Below, piece by piece: positions 37,816 to 50,623 of a stretch of DNA of 64,000 nucleotides. The stretch covers positions 63,752 to 127,751 of the forward strand of contig JAAOMT010000446.1 in the NCBI GenBank assembly GCA_016748015.1. Direction: 5' to 3'. The position numbers were made by a program, and so were the translations under genes. Below the pieces are notes generated by a model. That model was not told the origin of the DNA. It worked only from the letters and a program-made list of their open reading frames with translations, and searched no databases. Positions within the stretch are counted from its first letter, which is position 1, and each line of letters starts with the position of its first letter. The stretch is from Geosiphon pyriformis. Its lineage: Eukaryota; Glomeromycota; Glomeromycetes; Archaeosporales; Geosiphonaceae.

Positions 37816-38307
37816 AGTTTTCCAATTCAAAACACGAATTAATACTTTATTTAATAAGGTGTGTAAGTAATCTTCTACAAAGGTATATCTTTGAGTTTTC
37901 GTTTTATTTTTTTATTTTTTTTTCTTCAAAAACTCGAATTTATGTAAAAAAAAAAAATCTTTAATCACTCAAATTATTAATAGTACATGCCAAAATTGAA
38001 AATTTTTTAGCATTGATGACGATTTGTTTCAAAATTGAAAATTCATGCAAGTTTGTAAAACCTAAAAACTGGTTTCTGGGCATTAAAGATTTAAACTTGG
38101 AATGTCAGTAAATAGAATTTTTTAAGAGGATACATATAAATGTACAAAAAACATAAGTGTTACACTACTGGCTAAACGTCATTTTTTTTTAAAAGTTGAA
38201 GAAGTGTGCTGCAAAAAGTCAGAAAACTCGGCAAAAAAGTTAAAAAAAAATAATAATAATAATTTTGAATTCTCTGCAAGAATGGGTACTTCTAACATTG
38301 AAAAAAG

Positions 38308-38352
<45 letters not shown>

Positions 38353-38530
38353 TTTTGATAGAAATCAAAAAACGTTTGGATAAAAAGGGTTATAAAGAGA
38401 TTAGAAAATTTTTTTATGATTTTGTTTCCCTTTTGGATTCTATATCTAAATTAATAAAAAAGTTTAAATCTTATTTTCTCTCTTGTTTTTTTGTTTTTGT
38501 TTTTTTCAATATTATAAAAAGAGAGATCAA

Positions 38531-38571
<41 letters not shown>

Positions 38572-39868
38572 CACACAAGAGATTTTAGTAAATATTACGT
38601 TCTAATGCTTTTTTTTGTTTTGTTTTGGTTTTTTTTCTAAATAGAGTTAAAGTTTTTCACTGTTATAAGAAAAAGGTTATATTAACGGAAAGAAAATTTT
38701 TTAATGTTATTAGCCCAAAAAGAATCTTTTTAAAAATGAATACAAAAAAGATTTAAATGTGACATCATCAATTAAAAATTTTCAATCAATCAAATCAATC
38801 AAATCAATCAAGCAATCAATAAATCAATTCATTCATTTTAATTTTAAGACATATTTTCTTTCTTATGTAAAAATGTTACCATGTGAATCTATTTTGTTTT
38901 GAATTCTTAATTAAAAATATAGTGCAGCTAATGTTCAAAGTGTGAAAGAATTTCGAATTTTTTAACCTTGATCAAAAATAGGATAAAGAATTGATTATAC
39001 AATGAATTTTTTGAAAATGATTTGATATCTTTTTTTATTTTTTTATTTTTTGTCATTTATTTCTTGAATAAAATATTTTTCATGTGAATTCAAAATAACA
39101 TTACTATAAAAAATATTTTTCAAGTAAAAAAGGGGTGGGGGGAAATATTGAAATTATTATTATTATTTTTAATATGTTAGATTTTTTAAAAAAAGATTCA
39201 GTATTTTCAAATATCGTCATAATCGTATTTTAAAATAAAAATAAATGTTCATCAAATATCAGATTTCTCAATGCCTATATTCACATTGTCCATTTTTTGA
39301 ATTCATGCTCTTATTACATCATTCCGTCATTCCGTCATTCCATCCCTGAAAATGTGCATCAATAAAAAGATCAGCCGTCGGCATAAATAGCCCCTTGACA
39401 ACTAATTTTTTTTTTTTCACTCTAGTTTTGATAGAATTATGTTTAAAAATAGTTATTTAACTGACGCATTTTTTTTTTCTAATTACGCCAACACCGTGAA
39501 AAAATCTTAATTTTTATTGGAAGCTATGCAAAGGATCAAAGGTTTTCCATTCTGGGTCACTTGAGCTAAAAGTATAAAATTTTCAATTAAAGGATGACAT
39601 GATGATATTTTAGATGATGGTAAAATTTTAAAGGGAACGAGTAGATTTTAATTCTAGAATCTATAAATGATACTATTCTATAAATGATACTATTTTATAA
39701 ATGATACTATTTTATAAATGATACTATTAAGTAGATAAATCAAGAAATCTTTTGAACCAACAATAACAACAACAACAGCAATTTATTTCAAAGTAAAAGA
39801 GAAAAGAGATTTTTTCGGATACAAAAAATTTTGGTCTTTCTTTTTGACAAAATCTTCACTTTTCAGAC

Positions 39869-39923
<55 letters not shown>

Positions 39924-41014
39924 GAACTTGATATATGTTGAAATGAATTTGTTTGTATGTTGGATTATGAAAAAAAAAAAAAAATTTTTTTTTAGCAGGA
40001 AAGTAAAAGAAAAATCTTTTTCAGGATTTTTTTCAAAGCTCAGCCATTATTTTTGTTCTAAATTAAATATTTTTATTCTGTCAAAATTTTCTCTTTCTTT
40101 TGTTTACTGATCCCGAAATAGTTATTGGACAGGGAGGTGTAGGATTGGGTAGCATGAAATTTGAAGTTAAAAATAAAAATAAAATTTTAGTTCCTAAATC
40201 AAAAATTAACCCAATTAAGGTTCCACATTATTTCATAGAGAACGATTTATTGATATCTCTTTTAAATTCCAGATAAGGTAAGTACACTTTCTTTTTTGGA
40301 TATTAAAAATTTTATTGATTTTGTTTTAAAATGTATATATATATATATATGTATATGTATATGTATATGTATATATGTATATGTTTATATTCTTGAAAAG
40401 ATATACTTATACTTGTTTACTATTATTTCGAAAGTTTAAAACATTTTGTTTTTCTTTCTATATATAACTTTTATAAGAAATTTTTAAAAGATAAAAATAA
40501 AAATAATCTACATTTAATAATAAATAATAAATAATAAATAATAAATAATAAATAATAAATAATAAATAATAATAATTAAAGATTATATATAATTTAATAC
40601 ACCTTAATATTATATAATATATGAAATAATAATAAAATTATAATATTTTTGATTGGATTAAAAATGTTTTAAATAAAAAATATATTTTTTTTTTTGTCGA
40701 TAGAAAAAATGTTCAATTTTCCAGATGGACTTTCGCATATAGAAGCAAAAAAATAAATAAAGGGTTATAAAAATAAAGTTTCCCCTCGATTAGTAAAACA
40801 ATGAGATTGTTCTTTTTTTTCAAAGATTTTCTTTGTGGGATCAAGTGATTGGTATGAAAAATTTCTTGGATTGCAAAAATTTTTCGAGACTAAACATCAA
40901 GTTTTTCCCAACAAAGGTTTTTGCCTATATATATTTCAGAAATATATTTTTTAATTAAGCGCGTAAATAAGTTTGCTGCTGCTGAAATTTTATCACGTGA
41001 AATTTGGGTTTCAT
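37816..41014. other. Intergenic DNA with many simple repeats
   Basis: Includes TTA arrays at about 38,308-38,352 and 39,872-39,921, an AC array at 38,534-38,577, a 17-bp unit in four tandem copies at 39,662-39,728, a TA/GTATAT array at 40,333-40,385 and an AAT-type array near 40,515-40,575. The long Tyr- or Ile-rich frames over these arrays are not genes. A plus-strand frame at 40,109-40,276 reads like protein (VIGQGGVGLGSMKFEVKNKN) and is followed at once by a strong donor (ggtaagta), but no adjoining exon was found. Confidence 0.5.
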
Positions 41015-41128
41015 TCAATATTCAATTTCGTTTTCTGATGAATGGGCAAGAAGTACGGCATCAGAGGATGATAAAACGATGATAATGACACAAATCATGA
41101 CTAAAAGAATTGATTTGATTGATGTCAT
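41015..41128 (-). CDS. Candidate small secreted peptide (37 residues)
   Basis: The ATG at 41,128 opens a 38-codon frame whose product is almost entirely a textbook signal peptide: MTSIK, a hydrophobic core (SILLVMICVIIIVL), then SSSDA as a likely cleavage site. It leaves a 13-residue mature part rich in acidic and polar residues before TGA. A TA-rich box lies about 25-35 bp upstream. Just past the stop, another frame remains open for about 43 codons (text such as NETQISRDKISAAANLF), so a single-base indel near 41,015-41,035 would join them into a secreted protein of about 80 residues. It could be a short secreted signal or effector, a frameshifted gene, or a sequencing error in a functional one. 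Without expression data it stays a candidate. Confidence 0.4.
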   Translation of the reverse strand: MTSIKSILLVMICVIIIVLSSSDAVLLAHSSENEIEY

Positions 41129-43431
41129 AATAGAAAATGTTGGTTTTTTATATATATATATATTTTTTTTTTAAAAAAAAGTTATTGAAATAAATAATTT
41201 GTGTTAAATGTGTGAATGAGTTTTTTTTGAAAGATTGGGGACTTTCTTTTTATAAGAAAATTTCTAATCATCAAAAGTTTTTTTTTTTTTAAAAAAAAAA
41301 AAAAATTAATCATGAATGAATATTAATTTATTTTTTATTCTGATTGGTAACAGTATCCATTAAACTGGACAATAAATGTTTGATTTTAATACAGGATAAC
41401 CAAAATGTTTAATTTCTTGAAAGAGTACGAAACTATAAAAAATTTTTTTGATCTAAAAACTAATCAAAGTTCTTTCAAAAATCATCTCATAACTTTAAAA
41501 AGGAGCTATTTGTAGATTCAGGTTTACCGTTACAAATAAATTCTTTCCAAAATTCATTCATTGACTTTAAATTGCCGATAGAGGTTAAAAATTTTCATAA
41601 TTCCGGTAAATAACTTTTTTTTTAAACAATATTCTTTTTAAAAGCTTTAACAACTCGGTATGATACAGATGAAATAGTTTTCAGGTTTATGATCATCAGA
41701 TATCTTTTTTAAGCTTTTTAAAAAACTCATAGATTCAATGATGATGATGATGATGATGGTTACGAGAAAAAGTCCCAAAGGATTAATGATAACCCATTTT
41801 AAAAAGAAAATTTTTTTGAAATCTAAAATCGATCAGAAATTTATGATTGCCCCCCTCAAAAAAAAAATCTTCCAGGTAGAAAATAATAAAAGAGTTTATT
41901 TCAAGAGTTGTTCACGAGAAAAAAATTTTTCCCATTGAGGTTCAAAAATTGACTTTAATTGTAAAGTAATTTTCACTTTTCTGTTCACGAGAAAAGTTGG
42001 TTAGTTCATCATGTTCTCTCGATCTTTACGTGTATATGTATCACATGTCACTTCTTTTTTGATGATGAGTCAGCTTTCTTTAAGATAAAAATTTCGTGAT
42101 AAGGAAAACTTAGGACCAATATTTGGTTGATGACTAAAAATCATTTCTTTTTTTCAATTTGATTAGGTAAAATATTAGGACTCCATTTTTTTAAATTATT
42201 ATGTAAAATATGAGAAAAATGAAATCGGAAAAACAAAAGAAATAGCCAAAACTTTGATTGACTTCATTTTTTCAATTTTTAAAATGAAAAACTGAATTTT
42301 TATATTTTATTGATATAAGAAAAAGAAAACTAAGATGGTTCAGTTTTCATTGCAAAAAAATTATATTCCAATTCCAATTCCAATTCCAATTCTAATCAAT
42401 TATATGATTCGGCTTTTTTTTTAAAAAAATCCCAAAAAAGCAGTTAAGAAAAAAGAAAACCAGACACCAATAAACCATTTCGAATAATTAATAAGGGTAA
42501 ATACATTTGATCTAATGATCAGTTTTTTGAGTTTATGGAACAGATAATCTTTTTCTTCTTATTCAGCTTTATATAAATATTTTGAACTGATAAGAAACTT
42601 TCGAGGTACTATGATTTTAAAAGGTAGAGAATCTAATTAATTTCGTAATTTTGATCCCAATACAGATACTAAGTATAACGATGATGATAATGATAATGAT
42701 GATGATGATGATGATGATCCGTAAAAAAGCTGATGGTCAAAAAAGAAAAGAATTAGAGATCTTGAATATTCTATTGAAAAAAAAGAAAAGAAAAGAAAAG
42801 AAAAGAAAAAAATTTATGAGGTAATTTTAAATGATTACGTAAAGAGAAAAGCCCAGAATTTGACTTTTTTTAATCAGATGATAAATTTTTTATCGAAAAG
42901 CTCCTTTAGAGGAGATTTTAATAATAAACAAATATGTAAAAACAAAAATTCTTTTTAGATTACTAAATAGGCTTGTTTAACATTTAGAATCTAGTCAAAA
43001 GATATTGTATTTGTAAATGTGTAATGCAATGTAATTTTTATTTTTATTTTTGGAATCGTAATCATAATATCTAAACTATGAATATCTGATTGGTATAAAA
43101 TCCTAAAGTAAGAAGTTCGAAAAGAAGATTATGTCAGGGTATTTTTTTAATATATATATATATATATATATATTAGCTCTCATAAAAGTGAACAATCAAT
43201 GGGTTTTTTTTTGATAATATATATATATATGTATATTTTGAAAGAAAAGTAATCATAACATAAAATTACGAACCGTTTTATTTCAACTGTTTTTTTTACA
43301 TAGAGATTTCAATCTATCACAACATTCGATAAATTTTCTTTATATAAATATAGTAGGTAGAGATAGAGATATAATTTTTGAAATAGACTAACATTGGGGA
43401 AAAAGATCTAGTTCAAATAATTGGCTGAATA

Positions 43432-43496
<65 letters not shown>

Positions 43497-43617
43497 ATAG
43501 AATAGCATTGTAAATACCCTTAGCCAATGGTACAATTTTTTATCAATGGTTTCATCGACCTTTTTGCATTTTTTGTTGAATCACTGCGTTTTTTCACGGC
43601 ACTACAGACTTAATTCC

Positions 43618-43656
<39 letters not shown>

Positions 43657-44383
43657 GTATTTATAGCGTTTCTTGAGAGAGAGAGAGATGTGAGATAAAA
43701 ATTAAAAATTAGGGGAACATCACTCTTCCCAGAATTGGAAAACAAAATCCCTCATCATGCGAGCTGTGCATAAAATCATTAAAATGTATGACGAAAACTA
43801 TAAATTTTTTTTTTGAATGTAAAAAAAAAGGATAAAAAAAGATGAATTTCAAATACATGTATATTGCGTCATTGTTTTATGCATGTATAATAAAAAAAAT
43901 AGATACTACATGATTTTTTGGTCAAACTAAACTAGCTAAAATTGACACACACATACATACCTAAACGTCATCATTGATGAAATCATCAATCATGTAATAA
44001 TTGAATTTACATAATTTTTAAAAGAAACAAAATTTTTAGCTATTAAGATTACATCATTATCTTCAATATATATAAACAAAGAAGACTAACAAAAGTATTT
44101 CATGAATTTCCTTCTTCAACTTGCGAACAAATCATCATCTAATGAGAAATATGCAAATGTGGCAGGATTTTACCTGTATGAAAATGAAGTATCGGTGTAA
44201 AGAACCACAAAAAATACGAGCAAAAATACTGAGCCGCTAACTGCATTTTTTACTCGATTTGAAAATGAACCTTAGGCACAAATAAAAACAGCAATAATGT
44301 GATACATCTGAACAATGAATGTGACAAAAAAATTGCACACAAATATAAACAGACTGAATGTCAAATTTGTTCGATAAAAAGTC
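41129..44383. other. Intergenic DNA with homopolymers and simple repeats
   Basis: Notable are a 61-T run at 43,435-43,495, an AAAAG array at 42,778-42,808, GAT/ATG arrays at 41,738-41,758 and 42,676-42,717, TA arrays at 43,152-43,173 and 43,217-43,232, and an AAT array at 43,619-43,654. No gene can be supported. Confidence 0.5.
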
Positions 44384-45046
44384 ATGGATCTGAAAGTATG
44401 GAAATTTACAATTTTAGATCAAAATTACAGCTTATCTAATGAACCAAAAAAAAATCTTTTAGATATGAATTTATACGAATCGGTCCCAGGTCGTCTCTCC
44501 AAAAAGCATAGATCCTTTGCTGCTCGACAACTTGAAGAAACTGTAAACAAAAGAAAAAAAGATTTCCCTATGTTTACTCGAAATGATTTCAAGTTGCGAA
44601 AAACTGAAGTACAAACCCTTCCTACCGTTGGAATTTCTGATGCTGTATTTCAGATAAAACAGGCTGCCATGAATTTGAATTCAGAATCACAAATCGGAAA
44701 ACTAATAATTGGAAAGGAAAATAAAAACGATAAAATTACAGTTAAAACGAGTTTAATTGCGGTCTCAGCTTTATCATCACCATCACCATCACAACCCAAC
44801 CTTCAAAAGAAGAAAACCCAAATGCATCAAGTTACCTTTGAAGATTTTATGCGAAAAGTTTACCCTCACGCTCAAAAAGACCCACCCAAACCAGTTCCAA
44901 TAACTCCCTTTGATGTTTCTTCAACAGTAAAACCTTTTGTCTTCCCAGAAAATGAGTCATTTATTCAGGTTAAATTAGGCAAACCAATCAATTTTACTAA
45001 CAATCGCGAGGAAATTGATTTAAAGGGAAAGAGAAAAGCTCGTTAA
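44384..45046 (+). CDS. Unrecognised basic protein, 220 residues
   Basis: A single open frame from ATG to TAA with balanced composition, unlike the surrounding AT-driven frames. The product is hydrophilic and Lys-rich, with no signal peptide or membrane segment. Stretches that look structured are RLSKKHRSFAARQLEETVNK and VTFEDFMRKVYPHAQK; the rest (Ser/Pro- and Lys-rich) is probably disordered, and it ends KGKRKAR. A second in-frame ATG lies 27 codons downstream. I do not recognise the family. A nucleic-acid-associated or adaptor role would fit the charge but is only a guess. Confidence 0.6.
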   Translation: MDLKVWKFTILDQNYSLSNEPKKNLLDMNLYESVPGRLSKKHRSFAARQLEETVNKRKKDFPMFTRNDFKLRKTEVQTLPTVGISDAVFQIKQAAMNLNSESQIGKLIIGKENKNDKITVKTSLIAVSALSSPSPSQPNLQKKKTQMHQVTFEDFMRKVYPHAQKDPPKPVPITPFDVSSTVKPFVFPENESFIQVKLGKPINFTNNREEIDLKGKRKAR

Positions 45047-45494
45047 TTATTCGTATTCTCGATCACTTGTTGCCCATTAAATTCGGGTTAATTGTGAACG
45101 TATGAGTCCTTTTAGAGAAATAACAAAATTAATAAAGTAATTAGATTATTGAAAGGTCTATAAGATTATTTTTTTCTAAAAATTCTCACCAATATTGTAA
45201 ATGTGTTGCCATGTTTAAAACAGATCCTTTAATGTTTTGAATGTTTCCACACCAACTGCAAGTCTTGGATGTTTAAGCTTCATTTTTGATAATAATAAAA
45301 TGAACTCCTAATTCCTCTGCTTTGGCTATTAAAAGTTATCGAAATCAATAATGTGCCCAGTCCAAGCATGTTTTGAAATGTTTTTTTGTTAATATTGAAG
45401 AAAATTGTAATTTATTAAATAATAATAATAATAATAATAATATAATATGTTTTTAAATAAATATACATTAATTTATAAAAATAATATTTTAAAA

Positions 45495-45545
<51 letters not shown>

Positions 45546-45611
45546 TGATGATAGTAATAAATGATTTTTAAATCAATTAAATAATTTTAATTTTATTATT
45601 TTATTATTTTA
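45047..45611. other. 3' flank with AAT arrays
   Basis: Contains the 3' region of the upstream gene and two AAT-type arrays (about 45,418-45,441 and 45,500-45,543) before the sequence becomes extremely AT-rich at the LINE boundary. Confidence 0.5.
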
Positions 45612-47000
45612 ACAAAGTGTAACCCAATTACTAATTAAAACATAAAATTTAGAGATCTTATAAATAGTTACGACTTATGCACTTTCTACATGTGATTAAC
45701 CATCTAAGTCAAACTAAATTAAGTCTACTAAAGTAAACTTATTTAATACAGCTATCTTATACATAATTACAACCAAATTATTATTACTATTAAGAACCAA
45801 ATTAGCTAATTATGCTTAATATTAGGTATTTAAAGCATTTAAAAAATCATTATTCTAACAAAGATTTTCTTATTAACAAAAAAATCTAAATTATTATTAA
45901 ACATATTATTATTATTAGATATATTATTTATATCAAATTTTATCTTAAAATTAATAATAATTTTTTTTACTTAAAATTTTCACCAACTTTTACCAAAAAT
46001 CTTCATATTTTTTTTAATTACAAGAATTTTTTCTTTGATTTTATTACCAATTTTATAATTAAAATAATTAAAAAATCAATAAATTTTAAAAATTTTAAAA
46101 CCAATTATAAATTTAAATTTTGTTAAAGTTTTGAAAAATAATTTATAATTTAAATCCAAATAATCTAAATCTTGATATTAAAAACTAAAAATTTTTTTAT
46201 TAAATATGATTTTTTCTTAAAATACCAGTTTTAATAATAATTATGTTATAATTATTGATTTGGTTATTGACTTAATTATTAAATAAATCATTAATGTAAT
46301 CACTAACTTGATTATTAATTTCTTTTTAATAATATATAATTATATACAATTTTAAAAAAAAAACATTATAAAATACAATAATAACAAAACCAAAATCAAA
46401 TATAAAAACTAAAATTTTTTTTGCAATTTTAAAAATAAAAATAAAATGTTATTTAATAGTATTCAAAAAGTTTAAAACACAAACTTTATTTAAAAAAATT
46501 TAATATTGTTTTTAATAATTATTTTAAATCATCAAAATTAGCTTTAACATATATTTATGTTACTATTATTATTTATAGTCAGATTTGAATTAAACATTAT
46601 AATTGGTGTAAATATAACAGTTTTAATATAAATATTAAAAAAAGTACTTTAAGAGAAAAAGCTTTTTTAAATAATAAGAAAAAAAAAGTTATTTTTTTGC
46701 TCTTTTGGCTTTTTTGGTTATTTAAACAAATATAAAGAATATAATTGAAAAAAAAAATAACTTTGCTATAAGTTTGCTATTAAAAGTCTTAAAACTTTTT
46801 AATTTTGTTTTATTTAAAGAAAGCATTCCAAATGTGATTGTTTAGTTGTTTTTATTTTAGAAAAAACTTTTAGAGTATTAGAATAAGTAGAAACAATATT
46901 AAAAATAAGAATTGTTACTATTTTACTCTTTGTTTTGAATGTAATTATAAAATAAAAAAGAGAAAGAATGTGAAATTTTATAAATACTTTTTTTTTCTTT
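45612..47000 (-). mobile_element. Decayed, short LINE copy with both ends
   Basis: The 3' end (45,612-45,720) is an eroded version of the motif at 14,263, 18,132 and 22,218 (shared landmark acttatgcactttctacatgtg). The 5' end near 46,930-46,970 matches the LINE start (text ctttgttttgaatgtaattata). Between them only ORF1-like sequence is recognisable (for example 46,150-46,200 against 15,020-15,060). At about 1.4 kb this is another copy without the reverse transcriptase part. Confidence 0.55.
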
Positions 47001-47124
47001 TTTCATAATTGTTTCAACTAATTATAAAAAAAAACTTTTTATTTGTAAATTCAAAAATATTTATCAATTAACTAAATATTTTACTAATAAATAAAATTAC
47101 TATTTACATATATACAATATTTAC

Positions 47125-47185
47125 ACGTTTTAAAATAAATGCAGCTCAAGTACTCTTTACACGTGATCAGCCACCCAACATTATT
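47125..47185 (-). mobile_element. Isolated LINE 3'-end fragment
   Basis: The text taaatgcagctcaagtactc and ctttacacgtgatcagccac corresponds to the inner half of the conserved LINE 3' end found at the other copies. No coding part of an element is attached, so this is a very short 5'-truncated insertion or a recombination scar. Confidence 0.4.
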
Positions 47186-47626
47186 TCTTGAAATATTTTA
47201 AAAACATGAAAAAACTATTAATAAAGTTAATAAATTTTTTAATTAATCAATATTGTGCTTTTAATTAATATTATATACAATTAATAATTTGACTCATTTT
47301 TATAAAACTTGTTTTTAATATTATTTCAAAAATCAAAAGCTGTAAATTACAATAATCTTTGCATATTAAGAATAACTTATCACTTATTGCACAATTTTAT
47401 TTTACAAACCTCGGTTACTTTGATATTTCCAAAGTTGAAAAATTTATTGAAAAGATTATTGAATTTTGATGCTCCGAAATCATAAAACTAACGCTTCCGT
47501 AGATATTTTGTAAATGCAAGAATTTTTTCTATTTAAAAAATCCAGAATTCCAATTACCATTACTCGTACTCCCCAAATAGGCTCTACGACTGAAATAGCT
47601 GAAACTTCTATATGGCGTGTATTCTT
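47186..47626. other. Intergenic, no gene seen
   Basis: This is the transition from repeat to gene island and the downstream flank of the four-exon gene. No open frame or repeat of note. Confidence 0.5.
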
Positions 47627-49640
47627 TTAAAAATCCTCACTCGACTGGATTCCATGGTGTTCTTTATTGTGCAATATCATGAATCTTGTCTCTAATAAGA
47701 TTTCTTCAATGCTTGCCATCTGAGAATAATCCATCGGCGGATATTTTACAAATTTTGATTTTCCAAAAGTTGTAGCGGTCGGTTGATTTATAATTCCAAA
47801 TTTTAAATTCTTTGCTGCCGTGGCTAATAATTTGTGTTTCAATTTCGGATGTTGAGTAAATTTATTGTAAATCGCTTTGCGCATCAAGTTATAAGTACTT
47901 GTATTGGAAGAATAAGATTTATCAGTGGGAGAGATGGAGAGTGAGGCCAAGCAATCCAAATCTGCATGCTTTGATTCGGCATTTTTTTCAGCTATTGCAA
48001 AAACGTAATTGGCATTTGGTGCCTTTCTAATTTCGTTACGGATTTCTTCATCATCAAAATTATGTGCTTGCACTAGATATCATCATATCGAAAAATAGTA
48101 TTTTAAGATGGAAATGGAAAAGTTGTCATGTAAATGAACAAAGTATCATGATAAATACCATAATGCTCCACGCTAAACCATATTTTCTGGTCAATCATCA
48201 TTGCTGCAAAATAACAATTACAAAACTGGTGGTATTGATGGTCACCTTCGGCTTGGTTACATAACTCAATGAGAAGGTCTCGATCAATGCTGTGATGATC
48301 AGATGCCACCTGTAATCAATGAACTCTGTTTAACATGTTTTTATGAATACTCGAATAAGATGAATAAATAAATCTCAGCTTTGAGAAGAATATCCAAACC
48401 TCTGTGAGGTAGGAGATCAATTCATAAAAGATCTCATCCTGAGATGGCTCTAAAGATTTCGAAAAAATAACACCGTTCGCATTTGCCCAATTACATCGAG
48501 AAATAATGTCTTTCTTGGCCAATTCATAAACGCCAAATCGAGCAATAAAAATTTCGATTGTATCCTTGTCACCCAAAACTCGCATCCGGCCCAAGAAGGA
48601 GATTAGAACTGATGTTGAGTAAGTCTCATCTTGGGTGACAACCACACAAAATTTCATTTTTCGAGCCCATGAGCTTACAGCACATGTAAAAACAAATTCT
48701 GTTACTTTATCAAGTTGGTTTTCTTGGTGATCAGGACAATTGTGAAAGAGAGCTTCCATTTTCATTTCTTTCAATCTGTTTACAAGTTCGTCCCTAATGT
48801 TGATGAAAATCGGGTTTTTGAAGGAAAGAAAAAGGACAGTTGTAGGATGATATGTGAGACTATCAGAAGCCTGAGGAGCACTGACAACTCGAGAGGGCAC
48901 ATAATCAGGTTTTCCAAAAAACATCGATCCGCTTTTGGGTTTCGAATCTAAAACTTCAAGCTTCTTTTCATGATTTGATTTTTGGAACTCCTTGACCTTT
49001 TTAAGCGCACGTAAGAGTGTGGTTCTTTGCAATTGACTCAATTTTCGATCACCACGTTTATATCTGAATTCTGCATGTTTAGATTCACCTATGAAAATAA
49101 TACACACCAGATTGTTTTGATGTGAGCAAGGAAGGTTTAAATTCGGATACAGATTTAAAATCGGCAGATAGATTTCTTACTTCCAATAACGAAACCACCT
49201 AATTTCTGAAAACTCTGGTCGGGATTTAATCCGGAAATATCAATATTACGTTTTATAATTTCGGCTGCAATCGCTTCAATCGTATCATCAACAAATATCT
49301 GTTTTGCATTTTGAGCTGTGGCCAGGTTGGGATCCTCACCCAACTCAGAATTTCCATTTTGGTCGTTTGTTAAAATAATTTCTTCACTTTTTTCACTCAA
49401 GATTCCATTGGTAAGTTTTAATTCAAGCCATTGACCTATGGAGAAATCCGCTTGCTCTTTGTTGGACTCTGAGTATGGTTGAGAAATACTTGAGGCATGA
49501 GATTGAAATTCCTCACTATTTGGGATATGTTCGCTTTTTGAAATTTGAAGAGGGTCTGAAATAACTTCTTCAAGAGTTGGATCACTTAAAGTCAAGTTGA
49601 AAGAAAAATTAGAAGATTCAAATAGTTTCGAGTCATCCAT
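47627..49640 (-). CDS. Unrecognised protein, 581 residues, four exons
   Basis: Exons 49,181-49,640, 48,400-49,088, 48,159-48,309 and 47,627-48,072 join with GT-AG borders and matching phases from ATG to TAA. The N-terminal third is acidic and Ser/Asn-rich (probably disordered) up to SGLNPDQSFQKLGGFVIG. A folded-looking centre follows: basic KLSQLQRTTLLRALKKVKEF, then alternating strands and helices including MKFCVVVTQDET and IEIFIARFGVYELAKKDIIS. Exon 3 (LIELCNQAEGDHQYHQFCN) and exon 4 are helical in character. There is no signal peptide or membrane span. I know of no matching domain; it may be a lineage-specific protein. It is divergent to the M13 protease gene, with 983 bp between start codons. 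Confidence 0.75.
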
Positions 49641-50623
49641 ATTTATTTTATGGGTAAAATTTTGAAATAATTGTTGGCAGCTAAGAATTCTGTTGCGTAA
49701 CAGTTATTTGTTTTATTATGAGTAAATTAATGTCCAAATTATGAAACCATTTTGTTTATGACGTTAATTCCATGATCTTCATGAGATCCCTTAAGAGAAA
49801 AAGGGAAAAATAGGTTACTCCAAAAACAGGATTAAAATCAAGAATGAATGGTAAACAATGATAAAATTTGGGAAATTTTGAAAGATGACTTTATTTTTTC
49901 ACTAAGCTAGTTGAGATAATAAAATGTTCAAATCTATATTTTCCAATTTCTAACTAATACAAATAATTTAATTTGAGTTGTATTAACAGGATCCTTTGCA
50001 TGAATCATAAATCTCAAATTAAAAGTAGAAAAAAGTGATCAAGAAATATTGAAAAATATTGTATTACCATATAATTTTTAGACCTTTTCTGTAAGGCTCC
50101 TACATCTAACGTAATACAGAAGATTGATGCTGTGAAAGTTCCCTCACCTAGTTTTAATAATGCTTGAACCTGATCAAAAAATCATAACTATTTCTGGTAA
50201 ACTCAGCTCAGCCGTAAAAGGTATCACAACTGGTGGAAACTATTCTCCATTTAGAGAATAGGGCATTTATCACAATAATTTTACTGCTTTTTTATTTTCA
50301 ATTGTCGCAACAAAAGTTTAATTGTCATTGAAACCAAATTGTTTCTAATTTAAAACTCCCGCTTTGAATTAAATGTCACATTTTTATTTTTATTCTTAGA
50401 TAATCTAAAATTATTAATTTGATGTAAAATTGTTTTTCATATGATAAAATGATTGAATTGAAATTTAACGAGCTTTTTTATTTCTTGCAGGTATATATAT
50501 ATATATGAAGGATAACTTTTTATTAGAATTTCCAAGAATATTTTGATATTAAAAAGAACTTTTGAGTGGGCCTCCAAAAAAGAACTGGACAATTTAAACT
50601 AAAGGTGTCGCAAGACTCAATTT
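49641..50623. promoter_or_regulatory. Shared upstream region of two divergent genes
   Basis: The unrecognised four-exon gene starts leftwards and the M13 protease starts rightwards from this stretch. A TA repeat (50,490-50,505) and a pyrimidine-rich tttatttcttgcag lie 110-160 bp before the protease start codon; the latter could be a 3' splice site of a leader intron. Specific regulatory sites cannot be named. Confidence 0.35.

Noticed and set aside
38265-38588. Plus-strand frame with poly-Tyr and a Thr/His-rich tail
   Set aside because: Produced by TTA and AC microsatellites; no non-repetitive protein text supports it. The same applies to the frames at 39,844 and 57,204.
39662-39728. CRISPR-like array
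   Set aside because: Units are directly adjacent without unique spacers, and the genome is eukaryotic; it is a minisatellite.
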